Shown piece by piece: positions 1 through 5,925 of a stretch of DNA of 12,787 bases. A program made the translations under genes and the position numbers. The notes beneath the pieces are model-generated. The model worked only from the letters and a program-made list of their open reading frames with translations. It ran no database searches and had not been told where the DNA came from. Source of the stretch: Clostridia bacterium (lineage in GTDB: Bacteria; Bacillota; Clostridia; Peptostreptococcales; Anaerovoracaceae); NCBI GenBank assembly GCA_024682015.1, contig JAIKZT010000093.1:1-12787 (forward strand). The letters run 5' to 3'. Position 1 is the first letter of the stretch. The number at the start of each line of letters is the position of its first letter.

Positions 1-861
1 GAAGTGGACGCGCTGCTGAAGTCCAAGTGCATCGCCTTCACGGCGGAGGACTGCCACCGCTACGGCTCTCCGAACTGCGAAGCGGCGGGCAAGCAGGGCG
101 CGCTGTTCGGCCTGGAATCCATGCTGACGATCAACGGCGGCAAGGGCAAGTGGGTCGGCGGGTTCGCGGGAGCGCCGCGGATGAATGTGCTGATCCTGGG
201 CTGCGGAGCCGTGGGCAAGGGCTCCCTGGAAGTGCTGTACGCGCTGGGCGCCAACTGCACGGTGATGGACATCAACGTGGGGCTGCTGCGCAACATCGGT
301 TTCGAGTACGACAACCGCATCTCCACGATGTACTGCAACAAGGAGAACATCGCGCGGGTGCTGCCGCAGATGGACATGGTCATCAACGCGGTGAAGTGGC
401 CGAAGCAGCGCAAGGATTTCCTGATCGACAAGGAAATGCTGAAGCTGATGGAGCCGGGCAGCGTGCTGGTGGACATCTCCAACGACGATCCTGGCGCGAT
501 CGAATCGTCCCACGAAACGCATCACGATAACCCGCGGTACGTGGTGAACGGGGTGGTGCACTTCTGCGTATCGAACATTCCGGGCGCTGTGGCGCACTCC
601 ACGTCCGTATCGTACGCGGGCGAGATGCTGCCGTTCATCCTGAGCATCCTGAACAAGGGCGTGGTGGAGACCTGCGTTTCCGACGGCTTCTATCGCCGTT
701 CGCTCACGATGTACAAGGGCCTTCTGACCCACGAAGAGACCTCGGGCATTCAAGGAAAGCCCTGGATCCGTCCTGAGGACGTCTTAGGCATCGCGGACAG
801 GAAACTCGATCCGGCGCCGCCCGCGACGACGACCAGATCGGATAACTTTATCAAACTGTAG
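1..861 (+). CDS. ald: Alanine dehydrogenase/PNT family dehydrogenase, 3' part (copy 1)
   Basis: The frame is open from the first base to the TAG at 859-861, so the 5' end lies outside the window; 286 codons are visible. By comparison with the complete copy at 11543-12709 it starts at the equivalent of codon 103, so the substrate-binding residues expected at Arg15, Lys75 and His96 cannot be judged here. The visible part holds the Rossmann NAD-binding domain (VLILGCGAVGKG, with VMDIN as the likely ribose-binding acidic turn), the SNDDPG segment carrying the probable catalytic Asp, and the NIPGAV motif. Family members normally convert L-alanine and NAD to pyruvate, ammonia and NADH in the cytoplasm. 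The protein differs from copy 2 at five positions (L/I, V/E, S/A, K/R, I/Y). A related opine-type or carboxyethyl amino acid dehydrogenase is possible. The visible frame shows no damage. A strong terminator follows, so this gene probably ends an upstream operon. Confidence 0.85.
   Translation, partial: EVDALLKSKCIAFTAEDCHRYGSPNCEAAGKQGALFGLESMLTINGGKGKWVGGFAGAPRMNVLILGCGAVGKGSLEVLYALGANCTVMDINVGLLRNIGFEYDNRISTMYCNKENIARVLPQMDMVINAVKWPKQRKDFLIDKEMLKLMEPGSVLVDISNDDPGAIESSHETHHDNPRYVVNGVVHFCVSNIPGAVAHSTSVSYAGEMLPFILSILNKGVVETCVSDGFYRRSLTMYKGLLTHEETSGIQGKPWIRPEDVLGIADRKLDPAPPATTTRSDNFIKL
1..861 (+). repeat. Direct repeat, copy 1 (dehydrogenase 3' region)
   Basis: These bases align without gaps to 11849-12709 in the same orientation. 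I counted 61 mismatches by eye, about 93% identity. Similarity stops at the stop codon, since the flanking sequences 862 onward and 12710 onward are unrelated. The repeat probably extends left beyond the window, as copy 2 is a complete gene. The spacing between equivalent bases is 11848. Confidence 0.93.
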
Positions 862-874
862 TTTTTTCCTTCCA

Positions 875-922
875 AGGCAGTTCGGCCGGCCGGTGCATCC
901 CCGGCCGGATTGCCTGTTTTTT
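875..922 (+). terminator. Rho-independent terminator after dehydrogenase copy 1
   Basis: A 15-bp stem pairs 875-889 with 901-915, with two G-U wobbles, around an 11-base loop. Six T residues follow at 917-922. The T tract lies on the + side, so it serves the dehydrogenase. The convergent antitoxin gene ends at 940 but has no T tract beyond the stem on its own strand. Confidence 0.85.
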
Positions 923-939
923 GAGAGATTTTCGTCCCT

Positions 940-1260
940 CTACTTTCTCACAACGAATGGGAATTTCTCTGGCAGTGAATTATCCATCTCCATCATGGTC
1001 AGGATGCGGCTGGACGGACCGGAAGGCGTGTTGATGCCGGCTTCCCATGCTTCCACCGTTTTTACAGATACTCCGAGATACGCAGCAAAATACCGTTGGG
1101 ACATTCCTGTCGTTTTTCGTATTGCCCGCACTTCCTCAGACGAGTACACCTTTACAGGCGTGACCGTTATCGTCCTGCGCGGCAGTTGTTTCCCACCGCT
1201 TTTAGCATCTTCAATTGCCTCGTTCAGGCTTTGCATGATGTTGTCGAACAGTTCACTCAT
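940..1260 (-). CDS. HigA/XRE-type antitoxin, helix-turn-helix protein
   Basis: A 106-aa protein that appears full length for the family of antitoxins paired with RelE/HigB-type toxins. Residues about 41-78 form an XRE-like helix-turn-helix (SSEEVRAIRKTTGMSQ, then YLGVSVKTVEAWEAG). A basic stretch (LPRRTITVTPVKVY) precedes it, and an acidic/hydrophobic end (ILTMMEMD, FPFVV) follows. Such antitoxins bind their toxin and repress their own operon. The start at 1260 has a strong site on the minus strand (AAAGGAGG, 1268-1275, six bases upstream) and overlaps the end of the toxin frame by 8 bases, implying translational coupling. The neighbouring toxin has lost its core, so this gene may persist as an orphan regulator. 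Family identity is confident from the motif pattern; the toxin partnership rests on gene order. Confidence 0.85.
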   Translation of the reverse strand: MSELFDNIMQSLNEAIEDAKSGGKQLPRRTITVTPVKVYSSEEVRAIRKTTGMSQRYFAAYLGVSVKTVEAWEAGINTPSGPSSRILTMMEMDNSLPEKFPFVVRK

Positions 1261-1423
1261 TGTGGGCCTCCTTTAAGGAATCTTCCAACAGCTTGATGCT
1301 CTGGCGGATCTGGCTGCATTCCGCCGCCGATAGAGTACTCTTTTTGCTTTTCGCATCATCTATGAGCCCTAAGGCATCCCATTGTTTAGAAAACGTTTTG
1401 GTCTGTATAAAGGGTTGCAGCAT
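1253..1423 (-). pseudogene. RelE/HigB-type toxin with internal in-frame deletion
   Basis: A 56-codon frame upstream of, and overlapping by 8 bases, the antitoxin gene. The first 20 or so residues (MLQPFIQTKTFSKQWDALGL) match the usual start of RelE/HigB-type toxins of about 105-115 aa. The last 30 or so (KSKKSTLSAAECSQIRQSIK and onward) match the usual C-terminal part, which normally follows a YAK strand. The central beta-sheet region, with the conserved GTGG-R-K-R and YEKIYL-type segments that I know from the family, is absent. The loss of roughly 50-60 residues leaves the frame intact, with the junction near 1347-1362. The remaining protein should lack RNase activity. A weak site (AGGATAGGA) precedes the ATG. 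The alternative, a genuine small protein, is less likely because both ends look like the toxin. Confidence 0.65.
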
Positions 1424-1501
1424 GTCCTATCCTATTGAATAGTACCCCATTGAATAATATGTGTCGATACGCATAATGTGCATCATTATAGTTATAAACC
1501 C

Positions 1502-1530
1502 GTAATATGACATATGGAAAAGTATGTCAA
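1502..1530 (-). promoter_or_regulatory. Sigma-A promoter of the toxin-antitoxin operon with operator dyad
   Basis: On the minus strand a perfect TTGACA (1525-1530) lies 17 bases from TATTAC (1502-1507), about 80 bases before the toxin start. A perfect TATAAT just downstream, paired with ATGTCA, is an alternative. A 7-bp inverted repeat, TGACATA at 1508-1514 and TATGTCA at 1523-1529, fills the spacer and overlaps the -35. This placement suits autorepression by the antitoxin. Confidence 0.7.
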
Positions 1531-1580
1531 TCTCCAAATTGATCACTCATAAGTTTACTATGGGATTCGTGTTAAAAAAG

Positions 1581-1660
1581 TGAGGAACTATATCCTATTA
1601 CCACTGAAGTTACGGCGACTGTATATAACATCCACTTCATTTGCGATGGCATGTTCCTCA
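1581..1660. repeat. Nested inverted repeats upstream of the D-aminopeptidase gene
   Basis: The outer arms are TGAGGAAC (1581-1588) and GTTCCTCA (1653-1660), a perfect 8-bp match. The inner arms are TGAAGT (1605-1610) and ACTTCA (1634-1639), a perfect 6-bp match that is almost concentric with the outer pair. The right outer arm covers the place where a -35 box would lie for the TATAAT at 1677-1682. It could be an operator, a structured RNA, or a chance arrangement. Confidence 0.45.
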
Positions 1661-1676
1661 ACGATATCAAATAGCG

Positions 1677-1682
1677 TATAAT
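1677..1682 (+). promoter_or_regulatory. Possible -10 element for the D-aminopeptidase gene
   Basis: A perfect TATAAT lies 68 bases before the start codon in AT-rich DNA. No good -35 is present at 16-18 bases upstream (1654-1659 reads TTCCTC), so activation or another factor would be needed if this promoter is real. Confidence 0.4.
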
Positions 1683-1703
1683 AAACTCAAATAGAAGCGA
1701 TCC

Positions 1704-1727
1704 GGGCGGATCCTTCGGGATCCGCCC
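1704..1727 (+). promoter_or_regulatory. Leader hairpin with UUCG tetraloop before the D-aminopeptidase gene
   Basis: A perfect 10-bp GC-rich stem (GGGCGGATCC at 1704-1713, GGATCCGCCC at 1718-1727) is closed by TTCG. It ends 13 bases before the GAGGTGA ribosome binding site (1741-1747). No T tract follows on either strand, so it is not a usual terminator. It could protect the 5' end of the transcript or affect translation. Confidence 0.65.
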
Positions 1728-1750
1728 ATTGGTGAATGTTGAGGTGAAAC

Positions 1751-2320
1751 ATGAGAGTTTTTATCAGCGCAGATATTGAGGGCGTTGCGAATACCGCTCT
1801 TTGGGATCATTGCCGCAAAGGGGAATACGGTTACGTTGATGCCGCCAAGGAGATGTCTTATGAAGTGGCCGCTGCCTGCCGGGCAGCGTTTGACGCCGGC
1901 GCGGACTACGTGCGCGTGAAAGACGCGCACGGCAGCGGAACGAACATCTTTCCGGAGCTGCTGCCCAGGGGCGTCGAGCTGACGCGCTCCTGGTGCGGGT
2001 CCCCGTGGAGCATGGTGTACGGCGTAGACGAGAAGGACGCGGAGGGAAGACCGTTTGACGCCGCGATGTATATAGGCTATCACAGCGCGGCAGGCAGGGA
2101 AGGCAACCGCATGTCGCACACGGAGACAAAGTCCACGATCTATGTGAAGCTGAACGGTGTGAAATGCTCCGAGTTTATGCTGTACTCGCTGGCTGCCGCG
2201 TCCGCGGGCGTTCCGTCCGTTTTGCTTTCGGGCGATCAGATGCTCTGCGACGACAATACGATCCTGCTGTCGACCGACCGCCTGTGGGATGTGATGACTG
2301 CGTTTACCTGGGTATTATAA
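1751..2320 (+). pseudogene. dppA: M55 D-aminopeptidase (DppA type) with internal in-frame deletion
   Basis: A 189-codon frame with an ATG at 1751 four bases after GAGGTGA. Peptidase family M55 enzymes of about 265-280 aa release N-terminal D-amino acids from peptides using zinc. The metal-site residues known from Bacillus subtilis DppA can be placed: Asp8 and Glu10 (SADIEG), His60 (KDAHGSG), His111 (IGYHSAAG) and Glu141 (SEFMLYS), plus the catalytic-type His123 in NRMSHTE. After LLSGDQMLC (residues 158-166) the protein jumps to DDNTILLSTDRLWDVM, which resembles the usual C-terminal end of the family. About 75-90 residues are therefore missing, with the junction near 2249-2254. The frame is kept, so a shortened protein may be made, but it lacks a large part of the core and is probably inactive. 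A simple C-terminal truncation is the alternative reading. It sits next to a peptide transporter locus, as dppA does in B. subtilis. Confidence 0.75.
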
Positions 2321-2346
2321 TGCCATCAGACCCGGACTGTTGAATC

Positions 2347-2358
2347 GGCAAATATTTC
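2347..2358 (+). promoter_or_regulatory. Candidate regulator-binding site upstream of the kinase gene
   Basis: GGCAAATATTTC differs at one base from GGCAAATATTGC, the 12-mer present twice upstream of the sigma-54 promoter (5823-5834 and 5857-5868). It overlaps the -35 position of the promoter at 2366-2374, a place where a bound regulator would tend to repress. Confidence 0.5.
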
Positions 2359-2365
2359 CGAAGCA

Positions 2366-2374
2366 TGGTATAAT
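2366..2374 (+). promoter_or_regulatory. Extended -10 sigma-A promoter of the kinase-regulator operon
   Basis: TGGTATAAT is a full TGN-TATAAT extended -10, about 40 bases before the kinase start. No clear -35 is present (2346-2351 reads CGGCAA), which is usual for extended -10 promoters. Transcription would start near 2381. Confidence 0.6.
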
Positions 2375-2414
2375 CAGGTTGAGTCCATAGCATGGAATGA
2401 AAGCAGGTGGAAGT

Positions 2415-4406
2415 ATGAGGAACACAAGGATGGTCGGCATAATGCTCTGCTGTCTTTTTGTGCTTTTTTCCTGCCTGCCTGTTTATGCCGCAGGGGGATA
2501 CAAGGATATCCGTGTCGCGGTAAGCGGAAAGACGCAGCCGCTTCTTTTTGTGGATGAAGCAGATCAGCCGCAGGGCGTCTTCGTGGACATCATGAATGAA
2601 CTCGCGCGCATAGGCGATCTGACTGTTGAGTATGTGATATTCGACAGGCAGAGCCAGGCTGTAGAGGCTCTCACGGCCGGGCAGGTCGATGCGGTGCTTG
2701 GAGTTCTGGAGACCGACTACGCCAAAATTCCGTCTGTCCGTACGACATCGGAGATCTACTCCGCGTCCACCTGTCTGGTCATACCGTCCGGGATGGACAG
2801 CTCCGTTTGGGATAGTTCGGGTTCCGGAACCGTCTCTGCCGCATACGAATTGGGAACAGCGAGTTATTCCTTCGTCTCTCAGCTGAAAGCAAGGCCGATC
2901 CGCATCATGGCGACACAGGAGCAGCTGTACCATTCGCTGCGGTCGGAAGAGACGGACATCGTCGTCGGTGTGCGGGACTGCATGCAGTATATGATGCGCA
3001 GCGACGGGCTTCAGGAGGAGTATTCCATCGCCCTCAATTATGTGACGAGCGTCAGTTATTCGATCCTGCTGAACCGCAATGATCATCTGCGGTTCAACGC
3101 GCTGAGCGGATGCGTCAACAGGCTGCGTTCCAGCCCGGAATACAAGGGCATCATCGACCACTGGGTTGTCAACACGGAGCTGGAGAACGCGCAGCTGCGC
3201 ATTCAACGGCTGACGAATATCCTCGGCGCAGTGTTCGGCGCGGCTCTGATTATACTGGTTTCCATCATGTTGTTCAACAGTCAGCTGCGGCGCATGGTGG
3301 ATGAGCGCACCAGGGAGCTTCAGGCGCGCATGAAGGATCTGGAACAGGCATATATGCTGCGCAACAAACTTGTCGAGCACGCCTACGCGGCCAACCTGGT
3401 GGTGCGGCTGGATGGCACGGTCCTGTTGATGAACGATGTCGCGCGTCGCATGGAAGGCATCCCCATAGAGCAGAGAGATCTCCCGAACATCGAAAATATG
3501 CGCGTAATCGGGCCGGCCTGGAATAAATCCCCGGCGGAGATGACGCAGCCGGAGCTTCTGGTGCTGCGGGATGAGAACGGAGAGAGGCGCACGTATCGAT
3601 ATCAGTGCCACAGGACATCCGTGCAGGATGAACGCGTGTTCATCATGGAGGACGTGACGAGCGAAGAGCAGGAGAAACAGGAGATCTTCGAGGAGAGCAA
3701 GAATAAAGCGCTAAACCGCATCATTGCAGGAATCGCGCATGAGATCAAGAACCCGCTGACGACGATACGTACCTACGCATCCGTAGCAAAGGACATGAAG
3801 GGCGATCCGGAGTTCATGGACGCGTTCAGCTCCTTCGTGCCTAAGGAAGCGGACCGCATCAGCAAGATGATCGAAACGCTGATGAACTACTCCCGGCCTC
3901 CAAGAGGGCAAAAGGAGCGTTTTGACACCGCCAGCGTCGTGGATGACTGCCTTGGCCTTGCGTATCTGTCCTCCCGCAAGCACATCGAGATCACCACGCG
4001 GCTGGAAAGGTCGCTTTATATCTATGCGAACAAGGAACAGATCAGGCAGGCGGTCGTTAATCTGCTGATGAACAGCGTGGAATCGGTGGAACAGAAGATC
4101 GACAGCGGCTCGCCTGCAGAAGAGCAGACCATAAGGGTAAGCGTTTACCGCAATGGCCCGGATGTGGTTACAGAAGTCTACGATACCGGCAACGGAATGA
4201 CGGAGGAACAGGTGCAGCAGTGCACGGATCCGTTCTTCACGACGAAGAAGACCGGTACGGGCATGGGTCTTCCCATGACGAAGATGTATATCCGCGAAAA
4301 TGGCGGAAGACTGGAAGTTGAGAGCAGGCTTGGCGAGTATACTGCCATGCGGATCATTTTTAAAGAGGATTTGGACAATGACAAAACATCGGATATGGAT
4401 CGTTGA
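2415..4406 (+). CDS. Sensor histidine kinase with periplasmic solute-binding-type domain
   Basis: A 663-aa membrane kinase. I chose the ATG at 2415 because AGGTGG (2405-2410) precedes it and a clean signal peptide follows (residues 1-25, ending PVYA); the ATG at 2397 has no such site. Residues about 30-260 resemble a family 3 solute-binding protein (IRVAVSGKTQPLLFVDE, AVEALTAGQVDAVLGVLE), outside the membrane. One membrane segment follows (about 268-287), then a charged coiled region, and a PAS-like domain (about 325-420). The kinase core has the H-box GIAHEIKNPL with His442, an N-box around Asn553, the G1 box DTGNGM from Asp590, and GTGMGL at 614-619. It should autophosphorylate and pass phosphate to the regulator encoded next, whose gene overlaps by 29 bases. 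The ligand is unknown; an amino acid or short peptide is likely from the fold and context. Confidence 0.9.
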   Translation: MRNTRMVGIMLCCLFVLFSCLPVYAAGGYKDIRVAVSGKTQPLLFVDEADQPQGVFVDIMNELARIGDLTVEYVIFDRQSQAVEALTAGQVDAVLGVLETDYAKIPSVRTTSEIYSASTCLVIPSGMDSSVWDSSGSGTVSAAYELGTASYSFVSQLKARPIRIMATQEQLYHSLRSEETDIVVGVRDCMQYMMRSDGLQEEYSIALNYVTSVSYSILLNRNDHLRFNALSGCVNRLRSSPEYKGIIDHWVVNTELENAQLRIQRLTNILGAVFGAALIILVSIMLFNSQLRRMVDERTRELQARMKDLEQAYMLRNKLVEHAYAANLVVRLDGTVLLMNDVARRMEGIPIEQRDLPNIENMRVIGPAWNKSPAEMTQPELLVLRDENGERRTYRYQCHRTSVQDERVFIMEDVTSEEQEKQEIFEESKNKALNRIIAGIAHEIKNPLTTIRTYASVAKDMKGDPEFMDAFSSFVPKEADRISKMIETLMNYSRPPRGQKERFDTASVVDDCLGLAYLSSRKHIEITTRLERSLYIYANKEQIRQAVVNLLMNSVESVEQKIDSGSPAEEQTIRVSVYRNGPDVVTEVYDTGNGMTEEQVQQCTDPFFTTKKTGTGMGLPMTKMYIRENGGRLEVESRLGEYTAMRIIFKEDLDNDKTSDMDR

Positions 4407-5748
4407 CGATGAAGAAGGCATCTGCACCGCTCTCTATTTTGCCCTGAAAAACAGCTACGAAGTCCGCACATTTCAGACCTCCGCTCCGATGCTGGAACAG
4501 TTGAAGCGCGAATCCTGCGATGTGGTCCTCCTGGATCTCAAACTCGGTAATGAGGACGGGCTGGATGTGCTGAGAGCTGTCAAGGAGTCGGATCCGGCCA
4601 TCGCTGTCGTGATCATGACAGCATATGCCAGCATCGGGACTTCTGTGGAAGCTATGAAGGCCGGCGCTTTTACCTACCTGACAAAGCCGCTGGATATCGA
4701 GGAATTGAAGATCGTTCTGGAACAAGCGGTGGAATTCCGGCATCTGAGCGAAAGGGTGTCCTATCTGACGGGAGAACTGGAGATCAGCCGTCATTTTGAC
4801 CGCATCATCGGGAACAGCGCCAGCATGAAAACCGTTTATCAGTTGATCGATACGCTGAAGGATATCGATTCCAACGTGCTGATCACAGGTGAAAGCGGTA
4901 CCGGCAAAGAACTTGTGGCCAAGGCGATCCACGAGGAGGGCAAGCGGAAGGATGAGCGTTTTGTGGTGGTCAACTGCGCAGCCATTCCGGACAACCTGCT
5001 GGAATCCGAGTTTTTCGGCCATAAAAAGGGTTCGTTTACTGGCGCCGACGCGGACAGAAAAGGCAAGTTTGAGCTGGCCGACCGGGGCACGATCTTCCTG
5101 GATGAGATAGGGGATATGCCGCTGGCTTTGCAGGCGAAGATCCTTCGCGTTCTTCAGGATAAGGAAGTGACCCCGGTAGGGGCAGGGGAACCGCGCAAGG
5201 TCGATGTGAGGGTCATCGCGGCGACAAACAAAGACCTGAAAACGCTGATCGAGGAAAAGAAGTTCCGCGAGGACCTTTATTACCGCCTGAATGTGATGTC
5301 CATCGAGATACCCCCGCTGCGGGAAAGACGGGAAGATATCCTTCTGCTGTGCGAGCATTTCATCCAGCAGAATGCCTTTGAGATGCGCAAGACCATCTCC
5401 GGGCTGACCCAGGAAGCCAGCGATATGCTCATGCGCTACACATACCCCGGGAACGTGCGACAGCTGGCAAATATCATGGAATACGCCTGCATCGTATGCA
5501 AGGGCGACTGCATCGGCCCGGAGCACCTGCCCAGGGAAGTCCGCGAAGAAGGCGGGCCGGTATCTTTTGCGCAGGAAAGCGGCACGGTGGAGAATTTCGT
5601 GTCCACGCATTCTCTGAAGGATATAGAGAAACTCGCCATCGCGGAGACTTTGAAGAAAAACCGCGGGCGCCGCGACAAGACCGCCGAAGATCTGGGCATC
5701 TCCAAGCGCGGATTGCTGAACAAGATCAACGAGTACGGACTGCTGTAG
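4378..5748 (+). CDS. NtrC-family sigma-54-dependent response regulator
   Basis: A 456-aa cytoplasmic activator. The ATG at 4378 is preferred over one at 4300 because AAGAGGA (4363-4369) precedes it and the receiver domain begins at once (HRIWIVDDEEG). The receiver (about 1-120) has Asp10-Asp11, phosphoacceptor Asp53 (LLDLKLG), Thr81 and Lys103. The central AAA+ domain has Walker A GESGTGK (171-177), GSFTGA (218-223), Walker B FLDEIGD with Asp242-Glu243, and the arginine region REDLYYRL. GSFTGA is an A-to-S form of the GAFTGA loop that contacts sigma-54. The C-terminal Fis-type helix-turn-helix (about 413-456) includes DLGISKRGLLNKINEYGL. Phosphorylation by the upstream kinase should trigger assembly at enhancer sites and ATP-driven opening at a sigma-54 promoter. 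Such a promoter lies 163 bases downstream, making the peptide transporter operon the obvious target. Confidence 0.95.
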   Translation: MTKHRIWIVDDEEGICTALYFALKNSYEVRTFQTSAPMLEQLKRESCDVVLLDLKLGNEDGLDVLRAVKESDPAIAVVIMTAYASIGTSVEAMKAGAFTYLTKPLDIEELKIVLEQAVEFRHLSERVSYLTGELEISRHFDRIIGNSASMKTVYQLIDTLKDIDSNVLITGESGTGKELVAKAIHEEGKRKDERFVVVNCAAIPDNLLESEFFGHKKGSFTGADADRKGKFELADRGTIFLDEIGDMPLALQAKILRVLQDKEVTPVGAGEPRKVDVRVIAATNKDLKTLIEEKKFREDLYYRLNVMSIEIPPLRERREDILLLCEHFIQQNAFEMRKTISGLTQEASDMLMRYTYPGNVRQLANIMEYACIVCKGDCIGPEHLPREVREEGGPVSFAQESGTVENFVSTHSLKDIEKLAIAETLKKNRGRRDKTAEDLGISKRGLLNKINEYGLL

Positions 5749-5822
5749 AGCAAATGCGGGGATCCTCTTGCCGCAGCGCAGCATCCAGGAAGTCCTCTTC
5801 GATACGAATTATTTTTCGCAAA

Positions 5823-5868
5823 GGCAAATATTGCGTGCGAGACGCAAAAATTGCCCGGCAAATATTGC
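5823..5868 (+). promoter_or_regulatory. Enhancer-like cluster of three GCAA-N3-TTGC dyads
   Basis: GCAA-ATA-TTGC is at 5824-5834, GCAA-AAA-TTGC at 5844-5854 and GCAA-ATA-TTGC at 5858-5868. The first and third belong to an identical 12-mer, GGCAAATATTGC, 34 bases apart. A further inverted repeat TTGCGT/ACGCAA (5831-5836, 5842-5847) overlaps the first two. The centres lie about 75-110 bases before the predicted start of transcription, the usual distance for NtrC-type activator sites. Confidence 0.7.
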
Positions 5869-5895
5869 ATGAGCATTACAAATATCCTGCATTTT

Positions 5896-5925
5896 CAAGT
5901 ACCGTGCTGATTGGCACGGTACTTG
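5896..5925. repeat. Perfect 12-bp inverted repeat overlapping the sigma-54 promoter
   Basis: CAAGTACCGTGC (5896-5907) and GCACGGTACTTG (5914-5925) are exact reverse complements around the six bases TGATTG. As RNA it forms a strong stem but is followed only by CTTATTATG, so it would be a weak terminator. As DNA its right arm carries most of the promoter. Confidence 0.85.

Larger units (their letters stand above)
1424..1750. other. AT-rich intergenic region between divergent operons
   Basis: No gene is apparent in these 327 bases, which are much richer in A and T than the surroundings. They hold the minus-strand toxin-antitoxin promoter, an 8-bp direct repeat ATTGAATA at 1434-1441 and 1449-1456, and a short inverted repeat ATAATG/CATTAT at 1473-1478 and 1484-1489. 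On the right side are the nested dyads at 1581-1660, a possible -10 at 1677-1682, and the leader hairpin of the D-aminopeptidase gene. The composition is compatible with acquisition along with the toxin-antitoxin module, but this is inference. Confidence 0.7.

Noticed and set aside
1..861. Dehydrogenase copy 1 as a truncated pseudogene
   Set aside because: The frame is open to the window edge and undamaged, so the missing 5' part most simply lies outside the window.
893..1276. Plus-strand open frame of 127 codons opposite the antitoxin
   Set aside because: The antitoxin on the other strand has a clear helix-turn-helix and ribosome binding site. The plus frame starts within the terminator and has no recognisable content.
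1641..1665. Possible sigma-54 promoter before the D-aminopeptidase gene (TGGCATG present)
   Set aside because: The required GC ten bases after the GG is absent.
2304..3611. Open frame of 435 codons on the minus strand opposite the kinase
   Set aside because: The kinase strand has signal peptide, sensor and histidine kinase motifs in order. The opposite translation is low-complexity without domains.
4300..4377. Earlier in-frame ATG for the response regulator
   Set aside because: It would add 26 residues before the receiver domain and lacks a suitable ribosome binding site; 4378 fits both.
5466..5477. GGCAAATATCAT, a partial match to the enhancer 12-mer
   Set aside because: Only the first nine bases match, it lacks the TTGC half, and it lies within the coding region of the response regulator.
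4360..5784. Long open frame (474 codons) on the minus strand opposite the response regulator
   Set aside because: It mirrors a gene with a complete set of NtrC-family motifs, and its translation shows no recognisable domain.
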